NCBI RefSeq assembly: GCF_000715075.1
Contig: NC_134084.1
Coordinates: forward strand, 2,792,501 to 2,856,500
Direction of reading: 5' to 3'
From: Nicotiana tabacum
Lineage: Eukaryota; Streptophyta; Magnoliopsida; Solanales; Solanaceae
Length of the DNA: 64,000 bases
Shown: piece by piece, positions 47,556 to 57,469 of the stretch
How the letters are laid out: each line of letters starts with the position of its first letter
How positions within the stretch are numbered: the stretch's first letter is position 1
Made by a program: the position numbers and the translations under genes
The notes under the pieces: model-generated
What the model was told of the DNA's origin: nothing
What the model saw: only the letters and a program-made list of their open reading frames with translations
Databases searched by the model: none

Positions 47556-48062
47556 CTTTAATTGATAGTCCCAATTAATGAGTTGAATCTAGAGATAGTA
47601 AACCCCGACGTGAGCTTTTATCGACTGTTTTGTGAATTACCTATTTGGACTTGAGAAAGTCAAATTGGGAAAAACCACTCTATTACCGAGAGGTATTGAG
47701 TGAGTAATTATGTGTTGATTTCTATATTACACCCCGACCAATGAAACCTTCTCTAAAGCCCACAACCCGTTAGGCAAACACCTAGTTGGAAATCACAACC
47801 CTTGATCTTTTACATAATTGAAAAACAACACTAAAAATATCATTCTCTAGATTTACATTTGTAAACCGTAGTATAATTTAGAAGTAGACTAAAAACAAAG
47901 TATGTGGAAGTGCATCTTAGACTATTTACGCGCTTAGTCCGATTATATACCTAATCCCATCTACGCTTCCTGAGGAATCGATCCCGACTCCCAGTTGGGT
48001 AATTATAGTTGCAATCAACCGCTTCACAACCCTAAATTGTGGTGTGATTTTGGACGAGATCA
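47556..48062 (+). mobile_element. 5' LTR of Athila, 3' part only
   Basis: This ~507 bp stretch matches 62270-62781 (AATTGATAGTCCCAATTAA..., TCTAAAGCCCACAACCCGTT) and ends GGACGAGATCA. Its left edge is a junction with the minus-strand L2 LTR, so promoter and 5' end are gone and this copy cannot drive transcription. Confidence 0.85.
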
Positions 48063-48067
48063 ATTTT

Positions 48068-48085
48068 TGGCAAAGTTGTCGGGGA
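48068..48085 (+). other. Primer-binding site, tRNA-Asp type (degenerate)
   Basis: TGGCAAAGTTGTCGGGGA lies six bases after the LTR end. It resembles the tRNA-Asp-complementary site typical of Athila elements, with a few changed bases. Confidence 0.75.
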
Positions 48086-48186
48086 GCTAAAAATGGATTT
48101 AGCTATATATTTGGTTTTGTGTGTGACTTGTCTTCCTTTCCTTCCATGTTACTAATCTTTTTTGTTAAACAATTGTAGGTACAAAA

Positions 48187-49772
48187 ATGGCTGTCAACCA
48201 TAATGATCCTCTCTCAAACTTTCCACTGGGGGATGACGGGGAGGGTGACCATGTTGAAGAGGTTCCTCTTGAACCTCAAGCAAATAGACGAGGCTGCCTA
48301 CCTAAAGACAATGTTCCCATTCCTCCCCCACCTCCAACCAAGAGTGGCTCAACACCGTATGTTGCCAAATGAAGGATATGAAAGCGCCATAGTCCCGCCC
48401 CGCATTAGGGCGGGCAATTTCCAAATCACTAATGTTATTCTCATATTGCTAGAGCAACGAAGATTCTTCACCGCGGCTCTGAGTCAAAATGCATAAAAAC
48501 ACTTGAAGGGGTTTGTGGACATTTGCTTGGGGAGTAAATAGACCAACGTCTCTGAGGATGCTCTAAGGTTGAGGCTATTTCCTTTCTCTCTACGGGGGAA
48601 TGCCTTGGATTGGTTAAAAAGATTGCCAAACCATTCTATCCGTACATGGGATAAATTGGAGGAGAAATTCATTTCCAAGTTCTTTTCTCACGGGCATGTG
48701 GCTACTCTTAGAGACGGGATTCTAGCATTCAAGCAAGAACCCAATGAGCCTCTAATTGAGATATGGTAGAGGTACCGTATTATAGTGAAAGAGTGCCCAA
48801 ACAATGACATGACAGAGATTATGATTCAACAAACCTTCTATAGGGGGATCAATACTACCAATCAATGCGTGGCCACCAACTTACCGGTGGAAATTTCATG
48901 ACAACACCATATGCCGAAGCTTGTGAGATCTTAGATGAAATGGCGGATACTTCATTGTCCTGGCAAAGTAGAGCAAATGCTCCTCAAGGTGATCCAAATG
49001 TGATTCACCTACATAAAGAAGTGCATGATCATGAGCAAACAATTTCTGAGTTTACCACCATAATGAATCAATTAGCCAAAGGTCAACTTCAAAAAGTTCA
49101 AGGTCCTAAGCAAGTTAATACAATGGAAGGTGTAAATATGATGGTGAAAAAGCGAAGGCAAAATGGTCAACAAGTGCAAAACTGTGTGGAACAATATGTG
49201 CAAGAAGATAGTGAGTTTGGCCAAGATGAATCATACAATGAACAAGAGGAGGAAGTGCAATATGTGAACAACTTCCAAGGGCAAAGAAACAACTCTCAAG
49301 GCTTGAATAAAAAACAATGGCGATCTCAAGGTAATCAAGGGAATTGGAACTCAAATTACCAAGGAAATTGGAATGGTGGTAACAACCAAGGTAATTGGAA
49401 CAATCAAAACAACCAAGGCAATTGGAATGACAACAATCAAGGATATTGGAGAGGCAACAACCAAGGGGTTGGAACAATAACCAAGGGAATCGAGGTTCGG
49501 GCTTTAAAGGCCCCCGATGTATCAACGACCAAGCAACCTGCCTCTTTATCCTTCCCATGGTCCTAGCTCTTCCAACAATGAGATGGGGAGAATTGAGAAC
49601 ATGTTCAAACAAATGATGGAGAAGAATGTCAACTTTGATGCTCAACTAGCCTCTAACAACACTTCAATCCACAATTTGGAAATTCAATTGGGGAAAATCT
49701 TGCAAGCTTTAAACACTCGTCCTAAGGGGGCACTACCAAGTGACACGTTGGTGAACTTCGAAGTGTGGTAAC
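48187..49772 (+). pseudogene. gag of the Athila element (frameshifted)
   Basis: Capsid gene in at least three frames. The first ATG (48187) follows a noncoding leader. The retrotransposon gag domain is clear in 48569-48769 (RGNALDWLKRLPNHSIRTW, EEKFISKFF), ending at a TAG (48767). The piece 48865-49566 continues with a charged linker and a run of NQGNWN-type repeats (about 49330-49480), rich in Asn, Gly and Trp. No CCHC knuckle is seen. A further piece 49517-49771 (NNTSIHNLEIQLGKILQAL) looks helical. Confidence 0.82.
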
Positions 49773-49775
49773 AAC

Positions 49776-50605
49776 ATGGGACATGCCATGGCCGTGACCA
49801 TAAGGAGTGGAAAAGGTGGGGATGCAACCACCTCAAGTCAAAGAAGAATTATGGATGATGAACAAGTAATTCAAGAAGATGAGATTCTGAACAATGTGGT
49901 TGAAGCTAATGACGAAGTGAGAATTGATATTGATGAAAATGTGGAGGAGACTCAAGAAGAAATGAACCCATCTAGGGAACACATTGTTGACATACGGGAA
50001 CCTGTAGTGCCAAAATCTAAGGCACCAATGCCAAGGCCTCCTCCTCCATACCCTCAAAGGCTTGCCACACAAAATTATGAGAACCAATTCAAAAAGTTCA
50101 TTGACATGATGAAGAGCTTATCTATTACTGTGCCATTGGTTGAGGCTTTGGAGCAAATGCCTAGATATGTAAAGTTCATGAAGGATTTTGTGACAAAGAA
50201 GAGGTCGATGAATTGTGAGACTATAAAGATGACACATCAAGTGAGTGTAATTATGCACTCAATGGATCCGAAATTAAGAGATCCTGGGGCTTTCACAATC
50301 CCTTGCACCATTGGAAGCGCGGAATTTGCCAAAGCTCTTTGTGATCTAGGGGCGAGTATCAACTTGATGATCTACTCGATTTTCAAAACATTGGGGATTG
50401 GAAACCATGACCCACTTATTTGAGGCTACAAATGGGGCATCATACTATGAAGAGACCATTGGGTATTATTGATGATGTGTTGGTTCGTGTTGATAAGTTC
50501 ATCCTCCCAGCGGACTTTTTGATTCTTGATTGTGAAGTGGACTATAAGGTGCCTATTATTTTGGGTAAACCTTTACTTTCTACAGGAAGGCTCTTGTGGA
50601 TGTAG
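49776..50605 (+). pseudogene. Gag-protease junction and protease of the Athila element
   Basis: The open piece 49776-50423 has an acidic stretch, a proline run (PRPPPPYPQRL) and an Athila-typical helical segment, then KLRDPGAFTIPCTIG and the protease active site CDLGASINLM (Asp at residue 190, codon 50343). It stops near 50421 and resumes in another frame (50420-50605) with [20 protein letters not shown], the second half of the protease. The active-site aspartate is present, but the protein is split. Confidence 0.85.
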
Positions 50606-51050
50606 AAGTCGGTGAGCTCACCTTCCGGGTAGGTGATGAAAAGTTGGTTTTCCATGTGTGCAAATCTATGAGGCAACTGAATAGCACTAAAGTATGTTTG
50701 TTTGTGGACTTAGTGACCTAGGTGATTGTTGATGATGATAGTGCCATGATGAATTTTGATGATCCTTTGGAGGCCGTATTGCTTAATCGTGATGATGATG
50801 AGAAGGATGGCTATGTGGAATGTGTGAATGCTTTGCAAGGAATGGAGTCGTATACTTGTGATCCCCGCAAATTGTCCTTAGATCTTGAAAACCGGAAGAC
50901 TCCAACTTTGGAGTTAAATCCATTGCCTCCACATTATGAGTTCCTTGGCCCTTGTTCTACTTTATCAATTATGCTTTCCTATTGTTTAACTAACGTGCAC
51001 GTATACTCCATATTGGTGGTGCTAAGAAAGAGGAAGAAAACTATCGGATG
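50606..51050 (+). pseudogene. Protease-RT linker of the Athila element
   Basis: The sequence continues the protease tail (VGDEKLVFHV region near 50630) and an acidic spacer. Frame 50722-51051 reads DDDSAMMNFDDPLEAVLLN and ELNPLPPHYEFLG, typical of the stretch before RT in this lineage. It is broken by stops near 50605 and 50719. Confidence 0.7.
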
Positions 51051-52300
51051 AACATGATATTCGGGGTCCCCGACTTTTGCATGCACAAGATTATTTTGGA
51101 GGAGGATGCCAAACCATCCATTGAACATCAAAGAAGACTAAATGAAGCAATGGAAGAGGTGGTGAAGAAGTAGATCATAAAGTGCTTGGATGCCGGGGTT
51201 GTTTACCCCATTTCTGATAGCTCGTGGACCTCTTCGATGCAATGTGTCCAAAAGATAGGGGGCATGACTTTGGTCACCAAAGACAAGAATGAGTTGATCC
51301 CTACAATAACAGTGATCGGGTGGAGAATGTGTATGGACTATCACAAGCTCAACAAAGTCACGAGGAAAGATCATTTCCCACTTCTCTTCCTTGATCAAAT
51401 GCTTGATAGGTTGGCCGGCCGTGCTTTCTAGTGTTTCCTTGATGGGTATTCCGGTTACAATCAAATTCTTATTGCTCCGGAGGACCAAGAGAAGACTACT
51501 TTCACATGTTCCTATGGTACTTTTGCATTCTTGCGGATGCCATTTAGTTGTAATGCACCAATGACTTTTTAACGGTATATAATTGCTATATTCACCAACA
51601 TAGTGGGGAATTTTCTTGAGGTCTTCATGGATGACTTTTCCGTGGTCAGGAATTCCTTTGATAATTGCTTGAAAATTTTTGATAAGGTCTTGGCAAGATG
51701 TGAGGAGACAAACTTGGTATTTCATTGGGAGAAATATCCCTTCATGGTCGAGGAAGGCATTGTCCTGGGCCACAAAATTTCAAAGCATGGTATTGAGGCC
51801 GACAAGGCCAAAATAGAGGTGATTTCTAAGCTCCCACTCCCTACATCCGTGAAGGGAGTGAAGAGCTTCTTGGGTCATGGAGGGTTCTATCTCTTTTCAT
51901 CAAGGATTTTTCCAAAGTGGTGAACCCCTTGTGTAAGGTATTGGAGAAGGATGCGAAATTCCATTTTAAGGAGGATTGCATGAAGGCATTCGAATTTCTC
52001 AAGTTTAAATTGACTACTACTCCTATTATCATCGCACCAGATTGGAGCTTGCCTTTCGAGCTCATGTGTGACGCAAGTGATGTGGAGGTCGGAGCGGATT
52101 TGGGGCAACGTATCAACAAAAATTTTCATCCGGTCTAATATGCTAGTAAGACCATGAACGATGCCCAAGTCAATTACATAGTGACCAAAAAAGAGCTAAT
52201 TTCTATTTTCTTTGCTATGGAGAAGTTTTGCCCGTACTTGATGGGTATAAAGGTGATTGTCCACACCGATCATGCGGTGATTCGGTACTTAATGAGCAAA
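51051..52300 (+). pseudogene. Reverse transcriptase and start of RNase H, Athila
   Basis: RT landmarks in order are HQRRLNEAMEEVV (about 51125), AGVVYPISDSSW, MCMDYHKLNKVTRKDHFPL, CFLDGYSGYNQI (motif A Asp present, about 51437), GTFAFLRMPF and VFMDDFSVV (51624-51650). Stops lie at about 51172 (TAG), 51429 (TAG) and 51570 (TAA). KAFEFLKFKLTTTPI and FELMCDASDVEVGADLG mark the connection and RNase H first motif. Frames shift near 51890. A TAA stands at 52136. The catalytic residues are largely intact, but no frame spans the domain. Confidence 0.88.
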
Positions 52301-52490
52301 AAGGATTGAAAGGCGAGGTTAATGCAGTGAGTGATTTATTGAAAGAGTTCGATCTAGAAATTCAAGATCGCAAAGGCAGTGAAAACCAAGTGGCAGACCA
52401 CTTGTCTCACTTGGAGGATGAGGAGGGGAGACCATATGACGGCCTTGAGATAAATTATTCCTTCCCAACGACCAACTTCTAGCCATTTCA
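52140..52490 (+). pseudogene. RNase H, rest, of the Athila element
   Basis: YASKTMNDAQVNYIVTKKEL, IVHTDHAVIRYLMSKKD and, after a stop and frame change, NQVADHLSHLED (52228-52482) trace the RNase H domain. TDHA supplies the third-motif aspartate. The final DH of NQVADHLS is the usual last motif. Confidence 0.78.
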
Positions 52491-52599
52491 ATGACCGGGA
52501 TTCCATGGTTTGCCGACTTAGCAAATTATCTTATGAGTGATATTGTACCGAATGAGTTCTCTTCAATCTAAAGGAATAAGCTCAAATGGGATTGCCTTG

Positions 52600-53815
52600 A
52601 CTATTATTGGGAGTAATCGTATCTCTTCTGAATTTGTATCGATGGTGTGATTTGACAATGTGTACCGAAGGAAGAACAAGTGGAAATTCTTGAGGCTTGC
52701 CACTCTTCACCATATGGTGGTCACCATGGTGGAGCGAGAACGACGACAAAAGTGTTGAATTGTGGATTCTATTGGCCTACCCTCTACAAGGACTCTAATG
52801 ATCTAGTCAAGCGTTGTGATGAATGTCAAAGGGCTAGTGGGATTTCGAAGAAAAATGAGATTCCCCTTACCACCATCTTGCAAATTGACATTTTTTATGT
52901 GTGGCGCATTGATTTAATGTGGCCGTTCATAATCTCTTGTGGGAACACCTACATTTTGGTAGCTGTGGACTATGCGTCAAAGTGGATGAAGCCGTTGCTT
53001 TACCCAACAACGAAGCTCAAAGTGTGGTGGCATTTTTTAACATGAACATCTTCACAAGATTTGGTACTCCAAAGGCCATTATAAATGATGGGGGATCACA
53101 CTTTTGCAACAAAGATTTTGATACCTTATTCACCATGTATGGTGTCACTCAAAAACTCTCGACCCCCTATAACCCTCAAGCAAATGGGCAAGTGGAAGTC
53201 TCCAACCGGGAGATCAAGAGTATTTTTTTCAAAGACAATGAATGCCGAACGGACGGATAGGTCAAAGAAATTTGATGATGCTCTTTGAGATTATAGGACA
53301 GCTTACAAAACGCTGATTGTTATGCCTCCATACCGGTTATTGTTCGGGAAAGCTTGTCACCTTCCGATGGAACTTGAGCATAAGGCTATGTGGGCATTGA
53401 AGAAGCTTAATTTTGAGTGTGATGTCTCCGCTAACATTAGGGTGGCACAATTAAATGAGCCTGATAAATTCCGGTACCATGCATATACAAGTTCTTCCTT
53501 ATACAAGGAGAAGATAAAGTACCTCCATGACAAGTACATTCAGAACAAGAAGTTCAAAGTAGGTGATCCTGTGTTATTATTCAATTCTCGGCTACGGATG
53601 TTTCTAGGAAGTTAAAGTCTAAGTGGAGTGGTCCGTTTGAGGATGCGAATATGACACCTTTTGGTAAATTAGACTTGAAGAATAAAAATGATGAAGTGTT
53701 TAGCGTCAACGGTCACCGGGTGAAGCATTATCTTGGAAAAGTTGATGATGGCCACGTCGTGGCATTAATTCATTTCAAGCGATTGATGATAATCTGTGTC
53801 GTGCCACGACATTAA
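52600..53815 (+). pseudogene. Integrase of the Athila element
   Basis: The zinc-binding N-terminus is in 52680-53045 (CHSSPYGGHHGG, then CDECQRASG). The core has WRIDLMWPF (first Asp) and VAVDYASKW, then in a new frame AIINDGGSHFCNKDF (second Asp) and ANGQVEVSNREIKS (Glu). The C-terminal part 53322-53615 reads [19 protein letters not shown] and [10 protein letters not shown]. Pol ends around 53815 after a remnant in further frames. There is no chromodomain, as expected for Athila. Frameshifts near 53030, 53260 and 53610 kill it. Confidence 0.88.
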
Positions 53816-54118
53816 ATCAGGCGCTTCTTGGGAGGAAACCCATGTTTCTTTTTATTCTTCTTTTTAGATTGGTTTTGTTTTGTGCTAACTAGTTTTGAAT
53901 TGAAATGCAGGAATGAGTGTGCTTTGCAGGAACTGTGCTCGAAAAAGTGGCTAAGTATTGAAAAAGTGCGGACCATACATTTATTATGTGGACTACACAA
54001 TATTGAATGCCACAACAGAAAGGAGTATGTGGCCGCACAAATTAAACTGGAGACCCAAAAATGCAACTCTCTAAAGTTTGAAATTGAAGAGAATTGGCCA
54101 TTCTGCGGCCCCACTTGA
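53816..54118 (+). other. Spacer after pol, no gene
   Basis: This linker has a T-rich run and a short frame (53828-54118, 96 residues) with no recognised domain. It leads into a CCGCA/TGCGG-rich stretch. Confidence 0.5.
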
Positions 54119-54292
54119 AATTGTACGTCCGCACAAATATCTGTGGCCACACTCAATTTTTTGTAGACCGCAAATCAATTTTGTGTAGACCACAAATCTT
54201 CAGAACGGATCAGGTAAGGAGTGCGTCCACACACAAAATTGTGCGGCCGCACTCAGCTGCACTTTTGACCTATTTTGGTCAACCTATAAATA
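54100..54292 (+). promoter_or_regulatory. Candidate internal promoter before the third Athila ORF
   Basis: Modules TGCGGCCCC, GTCCGCAC, GTGCGGCCGCAC and related CACAAAATTGTGCGG units precede TATAAATA at 54285-54292. The 3' LTR of the same element has the same order: modules at 61495-61825, then TATAAATA at 61861. This suggests a second promoter that resembles the LTR's own. It is inferred from layout only. Confidence 0.5.
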
Positions 54293-54426
54293 GGCCCTTT
54301 TCACACTATTTCAAACTTTACGCACTCTGAACTCTTGAAACCAAAGCAAGCACAGTGCATAAAAATTGTTTAACACTTCACACTCATTTCATCAACCTAG
54401 ATTCTCCCTTGCATCCTTCTTCACTA

Positions 54427-55046
54427 GTATGTTTATTTCATGTTTAGTTTTTTCAAATTTTCTTAGTTTTTGTTCTAAATTAGTATAGTTATTTTTAGGC
54501 CTAAACTGTCAGATAATTCATCATGTGTGCTTAAAATTGTGTGGGTAATGTCATATGTACTCATTGGGGGTTGGGTAAATCATGTATCATGTCAAAATTG
54601 CCAAAACCATGTCTAAATTGTGTAAAAATTAAAAAATCTAAGTTCAGTGCCATTAAATATTCAATTGTGCGGTCGCACATGAAATTGTGTGGTCTTCAGA
54701 TCCTTAGTTAGGGAAACAAGCTATGCATTCAATGTGGAGACCATACTCAAAATTTTGCGGTCCGCAAAAAATGAACTGTGACCGCCAAAAAATGTGTGCG
54801 ACGGCAGATTCAAACTTCAGACAGCCACTAGTACTGGGCCTAGACTTGTGCGGCCGTACTAAAAATTATGCGGTTTCACTTCAGTTGTGCGAACACACTT
54901 CAAAATTGTGCTATCCGCACAAGGCACTCTGTGGCCGCACTCAGAATTGTGCGGGCCACACTTCCCCCTTTTCAATACTGTTTTTCCTACAAATTTTCAT
55001 AGATTGCTTCTGAACTTTAACTAACTCATGTTGCTTTGTATTTCAG
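54427..55046 (+). other. Candidate intron before the third Athila ORF
   Basis: A GTATGT donor at 54427 and a TTGCTTTGTATTTCAG acceptor ending at 55046 bracket about 620 bp that is T-rich with further CCGCA/TGCGG modules (54665-54960). The ORF's ATG follows four bases after the acceptor. Spliced or subgenomic expression of the third ORF is known to be proposed for Athila-type elements. The exact donor is a guess. Confidence 0.45.
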
Positions 55047-55049
55047 ACT

Positions 55050-56989
55050 ATGGTTCGATCAAGAGGTATAGGTGATACTTCTAATGGTAGGGGTGAACCT
55101 TCCTAAGGCCGAGGCAAGGGTACTTAACCTCTCGCAGTACAGACGAAAGCAATAGCCAAGAAGCCAACCACTGGGAGAGGTAGGGCCACAGAGCCCTCAG
55201 AATCAAGCTCATATATCCCTTCTAGGGAAGCCTCCGAGGGTCACTCAGTGGAGGTACAACTCAAGGCCCAGTCCCAACCACTACTATTCCCTGGGATATA
55301 CCAACTCCTCATGAACCCTCTACCTCAACAAGTTCTTTTGAAGGTTTAAATGAAGGCATCCAGGGTTCAGAACCCTCCTCTACACACACTCCCGTTGCAC
55401 CAGTCATAGTGGATGATGATGATTATATTCAAGATGATGGTAAAGGGGGTGACACTAGTGTGGGCAGCATAGAGAGGTCGAAAAAAATAAGGTATGGGAA
55501 AACAGATTTGTGAGTTTGACAAAATTTAAAAAGTTCAAAGAGTGGTGGCCCCAAAGATCACTCACACTTGAGCGACAATTTCTTTTGAAGGATTTGGATA
55601 GATTCAATCCTAAAGTGGTTAAATAGTTCAGGGAACGAAATGGATAGATGTGGTTCAATTAAAGAATTATGGATGCAAAGTAGCATTTGGTATGGGAATT
55701 CTATACCAATTTGGCGCACATCAAGAAGGTTACTAAAGTGAACAAGGTGAGGAACCTGAAGGTTAGATTTGATCAAAGAACTCTGAACGCCTACTTGGGG
55801 TTCGAGGAGGTAGAGCCAGTCCAGTACTTGGAGATGTTTTTAATCGATGATGCAGCTCGCTCTTGGCTAGCAGAGATCTTGGTAGCTCCGGGACTACCTC
55901 CATCGTGGATCACATAAAGGGTTCCCATTGCACGGGCTACCCTCAACTTTGAAGCAAAAGAGTGGCAAACATTTGTGTGCAGCCATACAGAACCGAGCCA
56001 GAATGAGAACAATCTTTCAATCCCCTGGGCAGTTTTAGTGGCATCTATCATGGCCGGGTACCCAATCATTCTGGGTGCCATCATGCCGGCCAACATGTCA
56101 GTAGTTGTTAGAAAGGGTGAGAGCTCCTACCATATCTCAACACCCTCAGAGATGTATCACGACTGCAAAGGTGGAGCCGATGAGTTTTGACACGAAGGTG
56201 CTAGCTAAGAAGCCCTTCTCCTGGTATTCTTTAAAGGACCCGGGGAACCCGAAGCTCAATGGTAAGGCAACTGCTACCGTAGGCCATTCTGATGAGCTAT
56301 CAGTGATGGTTGCAGATTTAGCTGATATGCCTTCCGTAGCTTCTATGCCTTCCACTATAGCCTGTCCTTCCGCTGAGACAGCTGACATGCTACCACCTCC
56401 ATCTTCTAGACCATCAACATCAGTATCAGTGCCCTTTTCCTCCACATATCTAATCACTGTGCTCTGAGTCTCCTAGACATTGGTGAGTCTCAACAATTAG
56501 ATGCAGATAACCACTGCAAAGCTGTCTCACATATCTACTACTGTTGCAGCACAGTCTTCTACCCTAACAGTACCACAGGTTCCTTCGTCAGTGGATGAAA
56601 CGTTGAAGAAGATCTTGGACAATCATAAAACCATCATAGATACATTGGTGGCACATGGGGGAGCTATTGAGGAGTTGGGTAAACATGTGAATATGATGAA
56701 ATCATAGGCCTTGAGGAAATTAGTGGACAGGTTGAGACGTGAGGTGACAAAGATAGCAGTAGCCGGTGTTCTTCCATTTGATTTACTTATGGAGACAGAT
56801 CCATCAGTACCTGTAGACCCAGTAGCAACTTCAGCACCAGTGGCATGTGAGCCAGACCTTGATGCCCATACTGCCGAGGAGGTGCTTCAGATGTTTACCA
56901 ACCCCGTTACTCCTCAAGCAGAGGATGATGAGATCCAGTTGGAGGAGCCTGAGGGTGGTGATGTTGCTATGCACACTGAGACCACATAG
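55050..56989 (+). pseudogene. Third ORF of Athila (env-position, plant transposon-type domain)
   Basis: The start is the ATG at 55050 (MVRSRGIGDT), just after a splice-acceptor-like site. The frame is broken by stops and shifts. A basic, Ser/Pro-rich N-terminus is followed by a domain with VWEFYTNLAH, LNAYLGFEEVE, ARATLNFEAKEW and SYHISTPSEMYHDCKGG (55687-56190). The last block is split by a frameshift near 56150. I associate this domain with the putative plant transposon protein family found in this position of Athila-like elements. The C-terminus (56501-56989) has a coiled-coil-like stretch (KKILDNHKTIIDTLVAHGG), a TAG at 56706 and an acidic tail. I see no signal peptide or transmembrane segment, so an envelope function is not supported. 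Confidence 0.72.
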
Positions 56990-57469
56990 AGAGTTCTCTC
57001 TACTCTCTATCCTTCCTTATTTTGATTTTTATTAAGCATTGAGGATAATGCTTATTCTTATTCAGGGGGTAGACTATTTTGGTTGATTTGATATGACATT
57101 GGCCTGTAATAACTATAATACTCTCTTTTTATCTTTATTTTCTTTTTCATTATGTATATATTCCTCCCTCTCTATTGATGTATATATTCTCTTTCCCATT
57201 CTCGGTTTGTATATTCATTTTTTGCTTTCAGTAGTTTATTTCATAGTTTATTTATTTTGTTTCTTAGTAGTTTAGCTTCTTATTTACTTTAACAACTTCT
57301 TTTTGATTTAGTAGCTTCTTTTTATGTTTAAGTGATCAATAAGCCTTTGGCTTTCTTAATGCCACGGTTCTTTCCAAAGGTGGTTTTTGTGTGAACCTGG
57401 TTAAAGACATTATTATTTTTATGAGACCCTATAAGTTTACAACCTTGATATCGTTAGATATTATGTTAG
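56990..57469 (+). other. Athila 3' untranslated region
   Basis: The stretch is noncoding and T-rich. AAGCATTGAGGATAATGCTT (57034) followed by TTCAGGGGGTAGAC (57061) resembles the purine tract that follows the last ORF in Athila elements, though the 3' LTR lies far downstream. It ends where an L3 LTR begins. Confidence 0.55.

Noticed and set aside
49115..49645. 176-residue minus-strand frame
   Set aside because: It is the shadow of the Athila gag N/Q/G/W repeat on the other strand.
51138..51773. 211-residue minus-strand frame
   Set aside because: It is antisense to the Athila reverse transcriptase, whose motifs are clear on the plus strand.
55050..56989. Calling the third Athila ORF a viral-type envelope gene
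   Set aside because: I see no signal peptide, transmembrane helix or cleavage site; only its position is env-like.
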